Below are positions 25,636 through 34,708 of a DNA stretch of 64,000 bases, in pieces. The position numbers and the translations under genes are program-made. Source of the DNA: JAHEZL01 sp964406465 (lineage in GTDB: Bacteria; Bacteroidota; Bacteroidia; Flavobacteriales_C; GCA-002722245); assembly GCA_964406465.1 (NCBI GenBank), contig CAYORT010000014.1:1-64000 (forward strand), read 5' to 3'. The stretch's first letter is position 1. Every line of letters begins with the position of its first letter. The notes beneath the pieces are model-generated. The model saw only the letters and a program-made list of their open reading frames with translations, made no database searches and was not told where the DNA came from.

Positions 25636-25653
25636 GTAACAAGTGGGTAACAA
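25636..25653 (+). repeat. GTAACAA pair, right end of element
   Basis: GTAACAA-GTGG-GTAACAA, matching 19672-19689 in 16 of 18 positions and in the same orientation. It lies upstream of the recombinase gene and could serve both as arm site and operator. Confidence 0.55.
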
Positions 25654-25824
25654 AATCTGCAAAAACAACTCTAAAAGGGTATAATCCAATATAAAGAGCC
25701 CTTTTGCTAAACCTTAGTGTATTTAGGCTTTACAGGGCTTTGTTTCTAAAAAGCTACTTTAATGAAATTTTTGTACCCAAAATTGAAGCAATCTCATCGT
25801 CTCTTCTTTTCTAAAGAAGCAAAG

Positions 25825-25852
25825 ACTTACTTTTTGAAAGATCAAAAAGTAA
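25825..25852. repeat. 12-bp perfect inverted repeat
   Basis: CTTACTTTTTGA and TCAAAAAGTAAG separated by AAGA. It sits just outside the right end of the element. No gene ends next to it, so it is not an obvious terminator. Confidence 0.75.
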
Positions 25853-26025
25853 GCAAAAAATCTTTCGCCAAAAGACCCTGTCAGCCCGCTCTCCCAAAAT
25901 CATGAAAGCTCCTTAATCCGCTTTCTATTTTGGGTTCACAGCCTTTCCGCACGCCCGGCTTTTGGCGATGGCCTGCGCACAAATGTATTGGCAGGACGTA
26001 TAAAAATTCTTAGATTTAATCAGAA

Positions 26026-26538
26026 ATGCAATCAAAAACATCTTATACTAACTATTCATCTGGATTAACTACTTTAATTCTTGCTTTAGTTTTGTTTTTG
26101 TGTTTTATAAAAGCTCTTATTGTATCTGAATTTATTATTGCCATTGGCTTATTGGTTCCATCTGTTTTTTTCGGAGTTTTAGTTCAATATATTTTTGTTA
26201 CTATAATTTTTGAATCAGAAAAAATAGTTATAAAAAGGCCTTTTTTGTTTTGGAATGTTTGGCCAAGTCGGAAATACAAAATGGTAATTACTGAACTGAA
26301 TCAAATTTCATGTGTTCGATTTTCAAGTTCTGCTAAAGGAGCATTTGTTTTTGCTCTTATTGATATGTCAGGGAATTTTCTTTACAGGGTAGAAGCAAGT
26401 TCAACTGATTATTTCTTTTTGAAAGATGAATTTGAAAAAAGAAATATCAAGGTTAAAGACTATTGGGATGGAGATAAAGGTTTGGCCGCTAATACTCAAA
26501 AGTGGAGAGAAAGGAAATCTGAGAATTACAAAAGTTAG
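26026..26538 (+). CDS. Small membrane protein, unknown function
   Basis: 170 residues. Two adjacent hydrophobic segments (about residues 13-33 and 36-62) are followed by a cytosolic beta-rich region that could be a bacterial PH-like domain (KMVITELNQISCVRF, NFLYRVEASSTDYFFL). No catalytic motif is seen. It is alone on the + strand between the integrated element and the convergent maf gene, so it may belong to accessory DNA. Confidence 0.65.
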   Translation: MQSKTSYTNYSSGLTTLILALVLFLCFIKALIVSEFIIAIGLLVPSVFFGVLVQYIFVTIIFESEKIVIKRPFLFWNVWPSRKYKMVITELNQISCVRFSSSAKGAFVFALIDMSGNFLYRVEASSTDYFFLKDEFEKRNIKVKDYWDGDKGLAANTQKWRERKSENYKS

Positions 26539-26548
26539 TAATAGAGTT

Positions 26549-27136
26549 CTACAAACTCACCACCCCCAATCTCAAAAACTCCTGATGTAATCTAAACAAC
26601 GGCAATCCCATTACATTGTAAAAACATCCGTTTATTTTTTCAATTCCAATATAGCCAATCCATTCTTGAATGCCGTAGGCACCAGCTTTATCGAAGGGTT
26701 TAAAGGTGTCGATGTAGTAGGTGATTTCTGTATCAGATAATTTCTTAAAATATACTTCTGTTGATTCTGAGAAGGTGTAAGATGAGTCTTTTTGCTGAAT
26801 GGTAACTCCGGTATGAACGTGGTGCATTTTGCCGCTTAGTGCTTTTAAAATGGCTATAGCATCGTTTCTATCGAGGGGCTTGCCCAAAATAGCATCATTT
26901 AAACAAACGATAGTATCGGAAGTAATAATTACTTCATCGTCTTTTAAATCATTTTTGAAAGCTTCTGCTTTTAGTTTACTTAGGAAAACTGGAACTTCTA
27001 CGCCTTTAAGGTGTTCGGGATAAATCTCATCAACCTCTTTTAATCGAATTTCAAATTCTACATTCAATTCTTTTAAAAGTGTTTGTCGGCGTGGAGATTT
27101 CGACGCGAGTATTATTTTCTTATTTTGAGGCAGCAT
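26549..27136 (-). CDS. maf: Maf family nucleotide pyrophosphatase
   Basis: Hydrolyses non-canonical or m7G-type nucleoside triphosphates, preventing their incorporation. The protein has 195 residues. Family motifs are ILASKSPRRQTLL at the N-terminus, the DEIYP region, and SDTIVCLNDAILGKP with the catalytic Asp. It directly follows the M4 peptidase on the same strand with a one-base gap. Confidence 0.92.
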   Translation of the reverse strand: MLPQNKKIILASKSPRRQTLLKELNVEFEIRLKEVDEIYPEHLKGVEVPVFLSKLKAEAFKNDLKDDEVIITSDTIVCLNDAILGKPLDRNDAIAILKALSGKMHHVHTGVTIQQKDSSYTFSESTEVYFKKLSDTEITYYIDTFKPFDKAGAYGIQEWIGYIGIEKINGCFYNVMGLPLFRLHQEFLRLGVVSL

Positions 27137-27137
27137 A

Positions 27138-30100
27138 TTATTTACTAATTACAACGGGAATAGTTTGTGGTTCCTCATTGGAGATAAAGGTAACAAAATA
27201 CACGGCATTGGCTAAAGCATCGATATGCATTTTTAAAGTTCGCCCTTCGCTAACTGCAGGATTTATTTTGTACATCAATTCACCTAAAGAGGAATATATT
27301 TCAATAGATTCAGTTCCCGTGTTTTTTGGGATGGTTAAGGTAAACTCTCCAGTTGTGGGGTTTGGAAAAGCACCTAGATTTAAAACCGGATTTGTATCGG
27401 CAAGAACAGTAATGATTTTAGTTATAAATTGTGAGCAGGATGTGGCTGAAGTTGTGCTTAATTGAATGTTGTATGTTCCTGCATTTTTATAGCTAATTGT
27501 TGGTGCGGCAACAGATGAAAATTTATTGTCGCCAAAGTTCCATGAATAAGTGTCGGCATTGCCGCTAAAGCTAAAATCTATTGGGGAATTGGCGTAGTAA
27601 GGTCCGGTAGATACTTGTATGCTGTCACTACTTTTTAAAGAGGTACTTCTCCACGACAACTGAAAACCTGCACCTGTTACATATTGATCGGAAGTCAATT
27701 CAATAGTTGCTGTTCCCGAGGTGGCAATAACTTGCTTTTTAATAGTTTGTTTTCCTGTTTCTTGATAGATGTTAACGCTGTTAGTATTTGGTCCGTCATA
27801 AATATTTAAATAATCAAAGTTCTTTTCTACATCCAGAAAATCTACGTCGATGATTATTGAATCTCTGCATCCCGGACTGATTAAAAAAGTGCAAGTTTTA
27901 TCAGTTGAATAATCATAAAGAGCACCACCTTCATCGTAAAGAACTCCAGAGCTATCAGTACTAGAAGTGTTGACACATAGTTTATCGAAATCTATCACAT
28001 GAATGTATAACGATTTAGTCGTAGAATCTGAACCATTGTTGTTGGCTACTTTTAACTTCACATTGTAGCTACCATAGCTGTTGTATGTTGCGCTAGGGTT
28101 TTGCAGTGTTGAATTGTTGATGTTTGCTCCGCTGAAGGTCCAATTCCATGAGGTTGGTATGTTTAGCGATTGATCTGAAAATTGAACAGTAGTGCCTGGT
28201 GTGATGTATACCGCGTTGGCCTTGAAATCGGCTTTAGGCGCCAAGTTGTTTTGCTGCAGAATTACGGTGTAATCTTCTGTTTGGCCATAATAGCTATTGT
28301 AACAAGAAGATGTTATCGTGTTGTTATAGTCTGATATTACTCTAAGGCGCAGAGGAGTATTGTATACAGAACCTTTAGGAATAATTATTTTTCCATTGTG
28401 GTTTTGCGAAGAGGCAGCATATATCTTTTCTGAGTTTGAAAAACTTCCGTTGTTGTTAAAATCTAGCCACATAGCCACATCTATCTTTTCCAAAGTATAT
28501 TCGTCTATCACCGAAAAATTAACTGCGCTTCCTTCTAGTGTGGTCGTTGATTGTGTGCAAGTGAAATCTTCATATCCTGCATCACTAGCTGAAGAACTGT
28601 TGGAGATGGTGTTGAAATCAAATTGAACCGTACCAAAATTTGCATCCAAAGTATTGGTTGGTGTGCAGGTTGCGTTTGCTGGTCCGCTGCTATTGGCAAC
28701 AGTAATATAATTGGTTTTTACTTTAGTGTTAGCGGCACCGCAAGCAATATTTCCGCTGGCAGTTAAGGTAACCGTAAAGTTGCCAGGAGCAGAGTAGGTG
28801 TGCGATGGGTTTTTAGAATTACTTGTAGGTGACGCGTCACCAAAGTCCCAAGTGTATGAAGAAGCATTGGTACTTAAATTTTTAAATTGTATTGTGGCAG
28901 GTGCTGCACAAACAAAGGTTGATGCAGATGAAAAGTCGGCAGTAATGGCATTTGAATAATTGTTTCCTATACCAACTGCATACCATGCAGCAGTAACAGC
29001 TTGAACTTCTGCAGAACAAGCGCCATATAAGTCTTCTGCAGCCATGATAGAATAAGTTCGAGCATCATCATAAGTTGCATTCGATGTTAAATAAACAGTA
29101 AGCGTTCGATAGGCAATAGCTGCCGATTTTGTAAATCCTATCCCAGTTACTGAATAGCTGTCACCGTTGTCATTGGTGCCGTTTCCGCCATTTGTAACTA
29201 AGTAATACCAATAATTTTGAACACCACTGTTGGTATGCACCTCTTCGTTTGGATCCCAATAATTTCCTTGGTAAGTATCGGGATTTTGTTGCGCATTCGG
29301 ATTAGACATGTCGCGAAATGGCTGACCGATTAAGCTAAATTCATTACCTAGTTGCCAGCTAAATGAACCAGGTTTAGCGTAATATTCAACAGCGCTTCCC
29401 ATGATGTCGCTAAACGATTCATTTAAAGCACCCGATTCACCTTGGTATATTAAATTGGCGCTGTGTTCGGTTACGGCATGTGTTAGTTCATGGCCCACAA
29501 CATCTATAGAAGTTAAGGCGGTGTATGAAATTCCATCGCCGTCACCATACGTCATTTTTGACCCATCCCAAAAAGCATTCACGAAGTCGTAATCGTAGTG
29601 AACATAACTTTTTAGTTGAGCGTTTGCATTGTCGTACGAGTTGCGGTTGTGGATGTTTTTGTAGTAATTGTAAGTTTGAATGGTGCCCCAATGAACATCT
29701 AAAATTGCTTTGTTGATTTTACCGCTGTATATCCATGTGTTGTTGGCGCTTGTGGGAATGGTAGCCGATAGATAACTGGTGCCATTATGACAATCATAAG
29801 TGCTAATGCCGCCACCAATATTATTGGCTTGTAAGTAGAAAGTTCCATTACTAGAATTGGTTGTAATGGTTTGAGTTCCGCTGTATGCTGTGTTAACGTT
29901 TGTCGATACATCAATGTGTTTAATGATTTTATCTTCTAGCAAGATGCTGCCATCAAGAGCATCAATGTACAGATATGCTCGGTAAAGTGGCTTCTCTGCA
30001 TAAATATTTACTTTGTATGCTAAACGGTAGACTTGCGCCGTAGAAAAGATATTTTTCTTGATGTAGAAATATTCACAGGTAGGCAAATACGAAGTGTCAC

Positions 30101-30509
30101 TTTCCCATTTGTAAACAGTTGCATGAACGTATTTCTTTGCAATTTCAATGGCCTCTTTTGCAGTGAAATTACTTTGCTTGGGGGGAAGAATAGCGTTAGA
30201 CTGCACAACACAACCATTGATGCTTTCGACGATTTCACTGCTGCAATGCGCAATGATTTCTGAATTTAAAATAGGAATGCCATTGTAATATTGAATATAT
30301 TTTTGGTGCGTTTTTCCCAATTGATCGCTTAATGATTGGGTAAGTGATAAAGTAATATTTTGTTTTAAATTGGAAGATCTCTGCAACCAAGTTAGCAGTT
30401 CTGATTTAGGAATGTTAACTGCTTTGTAATATTGATTACCACTGCTTTGAGCAAATGAAAGGAAGGTGGCAAATGTTAATATTAATGCACATAAAAATCG
30501 CAATCTCAT
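27138..30509 (-). CDS. Secreted thermolysin-family (M4) peptidase with PKD, CUB and T9SS domains
   Basis: 1123 residues. A signal peptide (MRLRFLCALILTFATFLSFA) is followed by an FTP-like propeptide and an M4 catalytic domain. Zinc ligands are His340 and His344 in HELTH and Glu364 in ALNESFSDI. After the peptidase come a PKD domain (SYTWDFGDASPTSNSKNPSHTYS-type core), a GEVED region, a second PKD repeat, a CUB-like domain (DYSTDKTCTFLISPGCRDSI and on), a third PKD-like segment, and a C-terminal type IX sorting domain (LGAFPNPTTGEFTL). It is predicted to be exported by T9SS and to degrade extracellular protein. Confidence 0.93.
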   Translation of the reverse strand: MRLRFLCALILTFATFLSFAQSSGNQYYKAVNIPKSELLTWLQRSSNLKQNITLSLTQSLSDQLGKTHQKYIQYYNGIPILNSEIIAHCSSEIVESINGCVVQSNAILPPKQSNFTAKEAIEIAKKYVHATVYKWESDTSYLPTCEYFYIKKNIFSTAQVYRLAYKVNIYAEKPLYRAYLYIDALDGSILLEDKIIKHIDVSTNVNTAYSGTQTITTNSSNGTFYLQANNIGGGISTYDCHNGTSYLSATIPTSANNTWIYSGKINKAILDVHWGTIQTYNYYKNIHNRNSYDNANAQLKSYVHYDYDFVNAFWDGSKMTYGDGDGISYTALTSIDVVGHELTHAVTEHSANLIYQGESGALNESFSDIMGSAVEYYAKPGSFSWQLGNEFSLIGQPFRDMSNPNAQQNPDTYQGNYWDPNEEVHTNSGVQNYWYYLVTNGGNGTNDNGDSYSVTGIGFTKSAAIAYRTLTVYLTSNATYDDARTYSIMAAEDLYGACSAEVQAVTAAWYAVGIGNNYSNAITADFSSASTFVCAAPATIQFKNLSTNASSYTWDFGDASPTSNSKNPSHTYSAPGNFTVTLTASGNIACGAANTKVKTNYITVANSSGPANATCTPTNTLDANFGTVQFDFNTISNSSSASDAGYEDFTCTQSTTTLEGSAVNFSVIDEYTLEKIDVAMWLDFNNNGSFSNSEKIYAASSQNHNGKIIIPKGSVYNTPLRLRVISDYNNTITSSCYNSYYGQTEDYTVILQQNNLAPKADFKANAVYITPGTTVQFSDQSLNIPTSWNWTFSGANINNSTLQNPSATYNSYGSYNVKLKVANNNGSDSTTKSLYIHVIDFDKLCVNTSSTDSSGVLYDEGGALYDYSTDKTCTFLISPGCRDSIIIDVDFLDVEKNFDYLNIYDGPNTNSVNIYQETGKQTIKKQVIATSGTATIELTSDQYVTGAGFQLSWRSTSLKSSDSIQVSTGPYYANSPIDFSFSGNADTYSWNFGDNKFSSVAAPTISYKNAGTYNIQLSTTSATSCSQFITKIITVLADTNPVLNLGAFPNPTTGEFTLTIPKNTGTESIEIYSSLGELMYKINPAVSEGRTLKMHIDALANAVYFVTFISNEEPQTIPVVISK

Positions 30510-30553
30510 GCAAAATAATTTTGGGTTAAAAGGCGAATTTTGGTTTTAGCTAA

Positions 30554-31513
30554 TTACAAGATAGTTAAAATCATGCAAGTGCAAAAACCGAAAATCATGA
30601 TTATTTTCCAGATGTTGCCAACAAAATGAAAGTCATGTTTATTTTGTGCCTTTTTGAGTCGGAGAATCGAAAACACCATTAAACTAACTACAGTAAGACT
30701 TTGATAAATGATCACTTCTAGTCGCTTATTGTCGAATAGAGAGAATTTGAAAGCCGACGCAAGGACCAAAATTACTGTAACAATAGATAAAGCTAAAGCT
30801 GCATTTTTCGTTTTTTCAATACCCAATTTAACAGCCAAAGTTTTTACTTGAGTTTGTTCATCGCCTTCGATATCCTCGATATCCTTAATTAATTCTCTGA
30901 TAAGGGTAGTGCTGAAAGCAAAAACAGCCAAATAAAAACTCCAATCAAACATATATTGAAAAGGATTGCCAATACCTAATGCTGTAACTTCTTCAATGAT
31001 ATTTGAGAAATTTTGCCACATTGCTCCGTATTCAAAGGTGAGCATGGTTAGCGGAACAAATGCAGCCAGCAAGGCAACAACAATATTTCCAACCAAAGCT
31101 GTTTTTTTGAGGTTAGAAGCATAAACCCACAAAAGCGCTGGTGATATTAGGTGAAATAATAGAAATGAGTTGTCGTACAAGAAGAAGTGAGAGAGATAAT
31201 ATCCAATGCCAATACCTATCAAGCTTAATGAAATGTATAAAACCCAACCCACATTTTCGCTGAAGTGAGTACCAATGATTTTTTTATGAGGTTTGTTAAT
31301 TTCATCTGTTTCTTGGTCGTAAATATCATTGATGACGTTGCCCCCTGCAGCAATCAAAATCACCGATAAAATCAATAAGAATAGATTTAAATAATCGAGC
31401 TGAATGGGAAACATGGTTGGCAAGCCTGCTACGAAAATGAAATGATGCATTATCATCATCAAAAGCGCAATAATTGCCAGATTGGTCCAGCGAATTAAAT
31501 TTAAAAAGTGCAT
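30554..31513 (-). CDS. UbiA-family prenyltransferase
   Basis: About 319 residues with eight or nine hydrophobic segments. The first Asp-rich motif is NVINDIYDQETDEINKPHK, and the second region is RELIKDIEDIEGDEQTQVKT; both bind prenyl diphosphate through magnesium. Such Bacteroidota proteins are commonly annotated as geranylgeranylglycerol-phosphate geranylgeranyltransferase, but the substrate cannot be told from sequence. Start chosen at 31513, where ATG overlaps the TAA of the phosphatase gene; an ATG two codons earlier is possible. Confidence 0.88.
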   Translation of the reverse strand: MHFLNLIRWTNLAIIALLMMIMHHFIFVAGLPTMFPIQLDYLNLFLLILSVILIAAGGNVINDIYDQETDEINKPHKKIIGTHFSENVGWVLYISLSLIGIGIGYYLSHFFLYDNSFLLFHLISPALLWVYASNLKKTALVGNIVVALLAAFVPLTMLTFEYGAMWQNFSNIIEEVTALGIGNPFQYMFDWSFYLAVFAFSTTLIRELIKDIEDIEGDEQTQVKTLAVKLGIEKTKNAALALSIVTVILVLASAFKFSLFDNKRLEVIIYQSLTVVSLMVFSILRLKKAQNKHDFHFVGNIWKIIMIFGFCTCMILTIL

Positions 31514-32052
31514 TACCATGTGAAGTCTTTATCGTTTATTTTAGCTGGGTCGAACCATTTGTTTTGCGCTTTTAATACTTGTTCAATCACATCGCGCACG
31601 CATCCATTTCCACCCGTGTATGGCGAAATATACGCAGAAATATTTTTAATTTCTTCACAAGCGTTATTTGGGGCAGTAGGAAAACCAACCACAGTCATTA
31701 CTTCGTAGTCGGGAATATCGTCGCCCATGTACAGTACATTTTCATTTTTAATGTTGTAGGTGTCGCACAGTTCTTTGTATGCTTCTATTTTGTCGGCTAC
31801 ACCTAAATAAACATCGTGAATACCTAAACCAATAAAGCGCTCACGAATAGATTCGGCTTTTCCTCCCGAGATAACTGCAATTTTATAGCCTTGTTTTCTT
31901 GCAAATTGTAGCGCAAAGCCATCCTTAATATTCATGGTGCGCTGCTGGTCGCCAGCCGAAGTGAGAATTATTCTTCCGTCGGTCATCACTCCATCTACAT
32001 CAAAAATAAATGTAGTAATGTCTTTTAATTTAAATAAATAGCTATCAGGCAT
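31513..32052 (-). CDS. KdsC-like HAD phosphatase
   Basis: 179 residues, one compact HAD fold without a cap domain, the size of KdsC (KDO 8-phosphate phosphatase). Motif I is FDVDGVMTDG, motif II the Ser in VISGG, and motif IV MGDDIPDYEVM. It would make KDO for lipopolysaccharide, though other sugar phosphates are possible. It overlaps ccmF by 8 bases and the prenyltransferase by one. Confidence 0.85.
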   Translation of the reverse strand: MPDSYLFKLKDITTFIFDVDGVMTDGRIILTSAGDQQRTMNIKDGFALQFARKQGYKIAVISGGKAESIRERFIGLGIHDVYLGVADKIEAYKELCDTYNIKNENVLYMGDDIPDYEVMTVVGFPTAPNNACEEIKNISAYISPYTGGNGCVRDVIEQVLKAQNKWFDPAKINDKDFTW

Positions 32053-34705
32053 TCAGTATTGCTTTTTTTTGTTTGTTTCGGTGGATGATAGCGATTACAG
32101 TTCCAATTACCATTACGATACATCCAGCCCATAAAATATTGATGAAAGGGAATTCAATAGCTTTCAATATTACATAACCCGAGTTAGAATCGGCAATTTC
32201 AAACATTAATTTTTTTCCATCGGGAGCAAAATCAACCAATTTAACAGATGCTTGTTCTGTATTTTTTACAAAGTAAGCAGGTGAAGACATTTTGTTCACC
32301 TCACTATATACAGTGAATTTATCTTTAACCTTTTCTTTTTTTCTTAATTCAAAATCTATAGCCACTTGATATTTATCTCCGGCTATGTTGGCTTTAACAT
32401 TTACAAAATGTAAGTGACCTTTATCGAAAATAATGCTATCACCTTTGGTCATTTGAACTTGGCGAACTCCAGCTATTTCGAATTGTTGTAAGTGGGTGTA
32501 AATGTCTTTGTGAATGAAATGGCGAGTAGAAGGTTCGGCAACATTTCCCATTTTTTCATTGAGCTGAAGGAAGGGCTGCAGTGTAAATTCTTTTTTCTTT
32601 TCTTTATTTAAATAATCTACATCAAAGTAGATGTTGTGACCTTCCTTATGAATGTTATTGTAGGTTACATAATATTCGCCAATAGGTAAAGTGTCGTTAA
32701 TAGGTAGAAATAAATTCTCATTGTTTTTCAATTTCGCATCGAACTCTTTTTCTAAGTCTTGATGTCCAACATTTTCGGTGAGCACTTTGCTTTGCGATGT
32801 TGAAATAAACGCCCCCAGCATAATCATTCCAAAGCCCAAATGTGCAATAGGAGCACCTGCCAGCATGATTTTGCCTTTTAAAATTCTTACAAAATAATTT
32901 ACGTTGGCAATGATGGAGAAGCTAGAAGCAAAGAAAAACAACCAATAACTAATGAGTCTAAAGGTGTCGTTTTCAAAATCAAGCTGGTAGCCAATGCCAA
33001 CAACTAAACATAGAGCCGATGTAATCAATAAGCTTATGCTTAAGTCGGCGATAAGTTTTTTTACTGGCGTGGCTTTGTATTTAAGATAGAGTCCGAAACT
33101 CATCATGATACAAATGATAGAAGCAAATAGAATTTGATAACGCACATAGTCATCAAAAATATTGGTGTTGGGAGTTTTCTTGGTTCCAAAAACCTTATTG
33201 AAAACCGGCATTGAAGTGGTGAAAATGATATGGATGCAAGAGATCAACAGTACAATGGCGGCAATGAACATCCAAAATTCACGTGAAGTATGGTGTTCGT
33301 CTTCTTCGCTACCTTCTTTAGGGAAGTATTTGAAATATGAAAATACGAATAACCCTATATAAACAGTGATCAAACCGATGGAGATTTCCTTTAAATCGGC
33401 TACATAGAATTGTATCACCAAGAATAAAAGCGATACTACGGTAAATAGAATCTTCATTAATGAATTTTGCATTAATAAGAAACCAGTTAACCAAAAGAAG
33501 AAGAAAAGGAAAATAAGTAGTTGTCCGGGCAAACCATCGGCAAATGAATGCACTGATGAGTCACCTAAAATACCACTACGAGTAAGGTAAGTAGAGTAAA
33601 GAACTAAGATGAATGAAAGAATGGTTAGTATAAAAGTCACATAAGAAGATTTTCCTTTTTTGCGTTGTACAATCATTACGTGTGCAGCGCCAACAAAGGT
33701 TAGCCAAGGAAAAAGAGATGCGTTTTCTACGGGGTCCCAAGCCCAAAATCCGCCAAAGGTTAATGATTCATAAGCCCAGGCACCGCCCATTAAGATGCCC
33801 GTGCCTAGGGCCGCCACACCAAAAAATATCCAAGGAAGAGCAGGTGTCATCCATTCGTTCAGCTTTTTGGTCCATAAACCAGCGATGGCAAATGCAAAAG
33901 GAACTAGGGTAGAAGCGAAACCTAAGAAAAGCATTGGAGGATGAATGGTCATCCAATAGTTCTGTAAAAGTGGATTGAGTCCATTGCCATCAATAGCATG
34001 CAAGTAATGTGGATTCAAGAATAAGGCTGCAGATCCCTGTTTTTCGTCTTCGCGAAGCAGTTGGGTAAAAGGACTGCTACCGATTTTAAACCCTTCGATA
34101 TCTTTAAAAATTAGAAAAATGCTAATAGATGCTAGAGCACCTCCAATGGCCAATTTTTCTATTTGTGATAGTTTGTGCCAAGCAACAAATAGCGCAAAAG
34201 CACCTAAGGTTAGCACCAAAAAGCCTACATATGGTCCAGATGGAATATGAATACCCAGCAGCATAGAAACCAAGAAAACCTGAACAGCCGCGATAATTGC
34301 CATCACGGGAGCTTCCCATTTTTTTGAGGTGAGCATTAAAATAATTCCAAGTACTACATGCCAAATCGTCCACAACAAAAAGCTTCCTTCTTGTCCTTCC
34401 CAAAAGCAGGAAAGTATATATCTAAGAGGCATTTCATTACTTGAGTGTTTCCAAACATATAAGTATTCGTAATGATGGTTGAAAAGCATGTAGAACAATA
34501 TTCCTACAATAAGGGTGATGCCGAAAGCATGTGTATAAAAGGAATATCTACCAATTTTTCTCCACGATTCTTTTTCTTCTTCTTTACCTTCAACGCTAAA
34601 GTAGTAGGCAACGGCAGATAGCGCGGCAAAAACAAAAGAAATCAAAACGGCAATGTGTCCCCACTTACCTAATTCTAAATTTTCGCCAACGTAGTTTATT
34701 GTCAT
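32045..34705 (-). CDS. ccmF: Cytochrome c maturation haem lyase CcmF
   Basis: Inner-membrane protein that joins haem delivered by CcmE to apocytochrome c. It has 886 residues with some 15 hydrophobic segments. The tryptophan-rich haem-handling motif is GGFWAWDPVENASLFPW (about residue 320), with conserved histidines nearby (TIHPPMLF). A large periplasmic domain precedes the last membrane segment (about 640-860). It follows ccmE after three bases. Confidence 0.93.
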   Translation of the reverse strand: MTINYVGENLELGKWGHIAVLISFVFAALSAVAYYFSVEGKEEEKESWRKIGRYSFYTHAFGITLIVGILFYMLFNHHYEYLYVWKHSSNEMPLRYILSCFWEGQEGSFLLWTIWHVVLGIILMLTSKKWEAPVMAIIAAVQVFLVSMLLGIHIPSGPYVGFLVLTLGAFALFVAWHKLSQIEKLAIGGALASISIFLIFKDIEGFKIGSSPFTQLLREDEKQGSAALFLNPHYLHAIDGNGLNPLLQNYWMTIHPPMLFLGFASTLVPFAFAIAGLWTKKLNEWMTPALPWIFFGVAALGTGILMGGAWAYESLTFGGFWAWDPVENASLFPWLTFVGAAHVMIVQRKKGKSSYVTFILTILSFILVLYSTYLTRSGILGDSSVHSFADGLPGQLLIFLFFFFWLTGFLLMQNSLMKILFTVVSLLFLVIQFYVADLKEISIGLITVYIGLFVFSYFKYFPKEGSEEDEHHTSREFWMFIAAIVLLISCIHIIFTTSMPVFNKVFGTKKTPNTNIFDDYVRYQILFASIICIMMSFGLYLKYKATPVKKLIADLSISLLITSALCLVVGIGYQLDFENDTFRLISYWLFFFASSFSIIANVNYFVRILKGKIMLAGAPIAHLGFGMIMLGAFISTSQSKVLTENVGHQDLEKEFDAKLKNNENLFLPINDTLPIGEYYVTYNNIHKEGHNIYFDVDYLNKEKKKEFTLQPFLQLNEKMGNVAEPSTRHFIHKDIYTHLQQFEIAGVRQVQMTKGDSIIFDKGHLHFVNVKANIAGDKYQVAIDFELRKKEKVKDKFTVYSEVNKMSSPAYFVKNTEQASVKLVDFAPDGKKLMFEIADSNSGYVILKAIEFPFINILWAGCIVMVIGTVIAIIHRNKQKKAILNA

Positions 34706-34708
34706 GAT

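Larger units (their letters stand above)
19592..25784. mobile_element. Small integrated element with tyrosine recombinase
   Basis: All six genes between 19904 and 25526 are on the - strand, against the + strand housekeeping genes on the left, and include a tyrosine recombinase and an excisionase-like protein. The outer ends share a 21-base segment with 17 matches (19592-19612 and 25764-25784), of which TTTTGTACCC is identical. Inside those lie two matched GTAACAA-N4-GTAACAA pairs. No relaxase, replication protein or transfer gene is visible, so it would be a non-conjugative or satellite-type element. The exact boundaries are inferred. Confidence 0.6.
25527..26025. other. Intergenic region: element right end and dispersed-type repeat
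   Basis: The first half holds the GTAACAA pair (25636-25653) and the TTTTGTACCC core (25769-25778). The second half (about 25800-26010) contains the perfect hairpin at 25825-25852 and a C-rich, GC-shifted stretch with no reading frame, which looks like a non-coding dispersed repeat of the kind common in Bacteroidota genomes. Confidence 0.55.
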
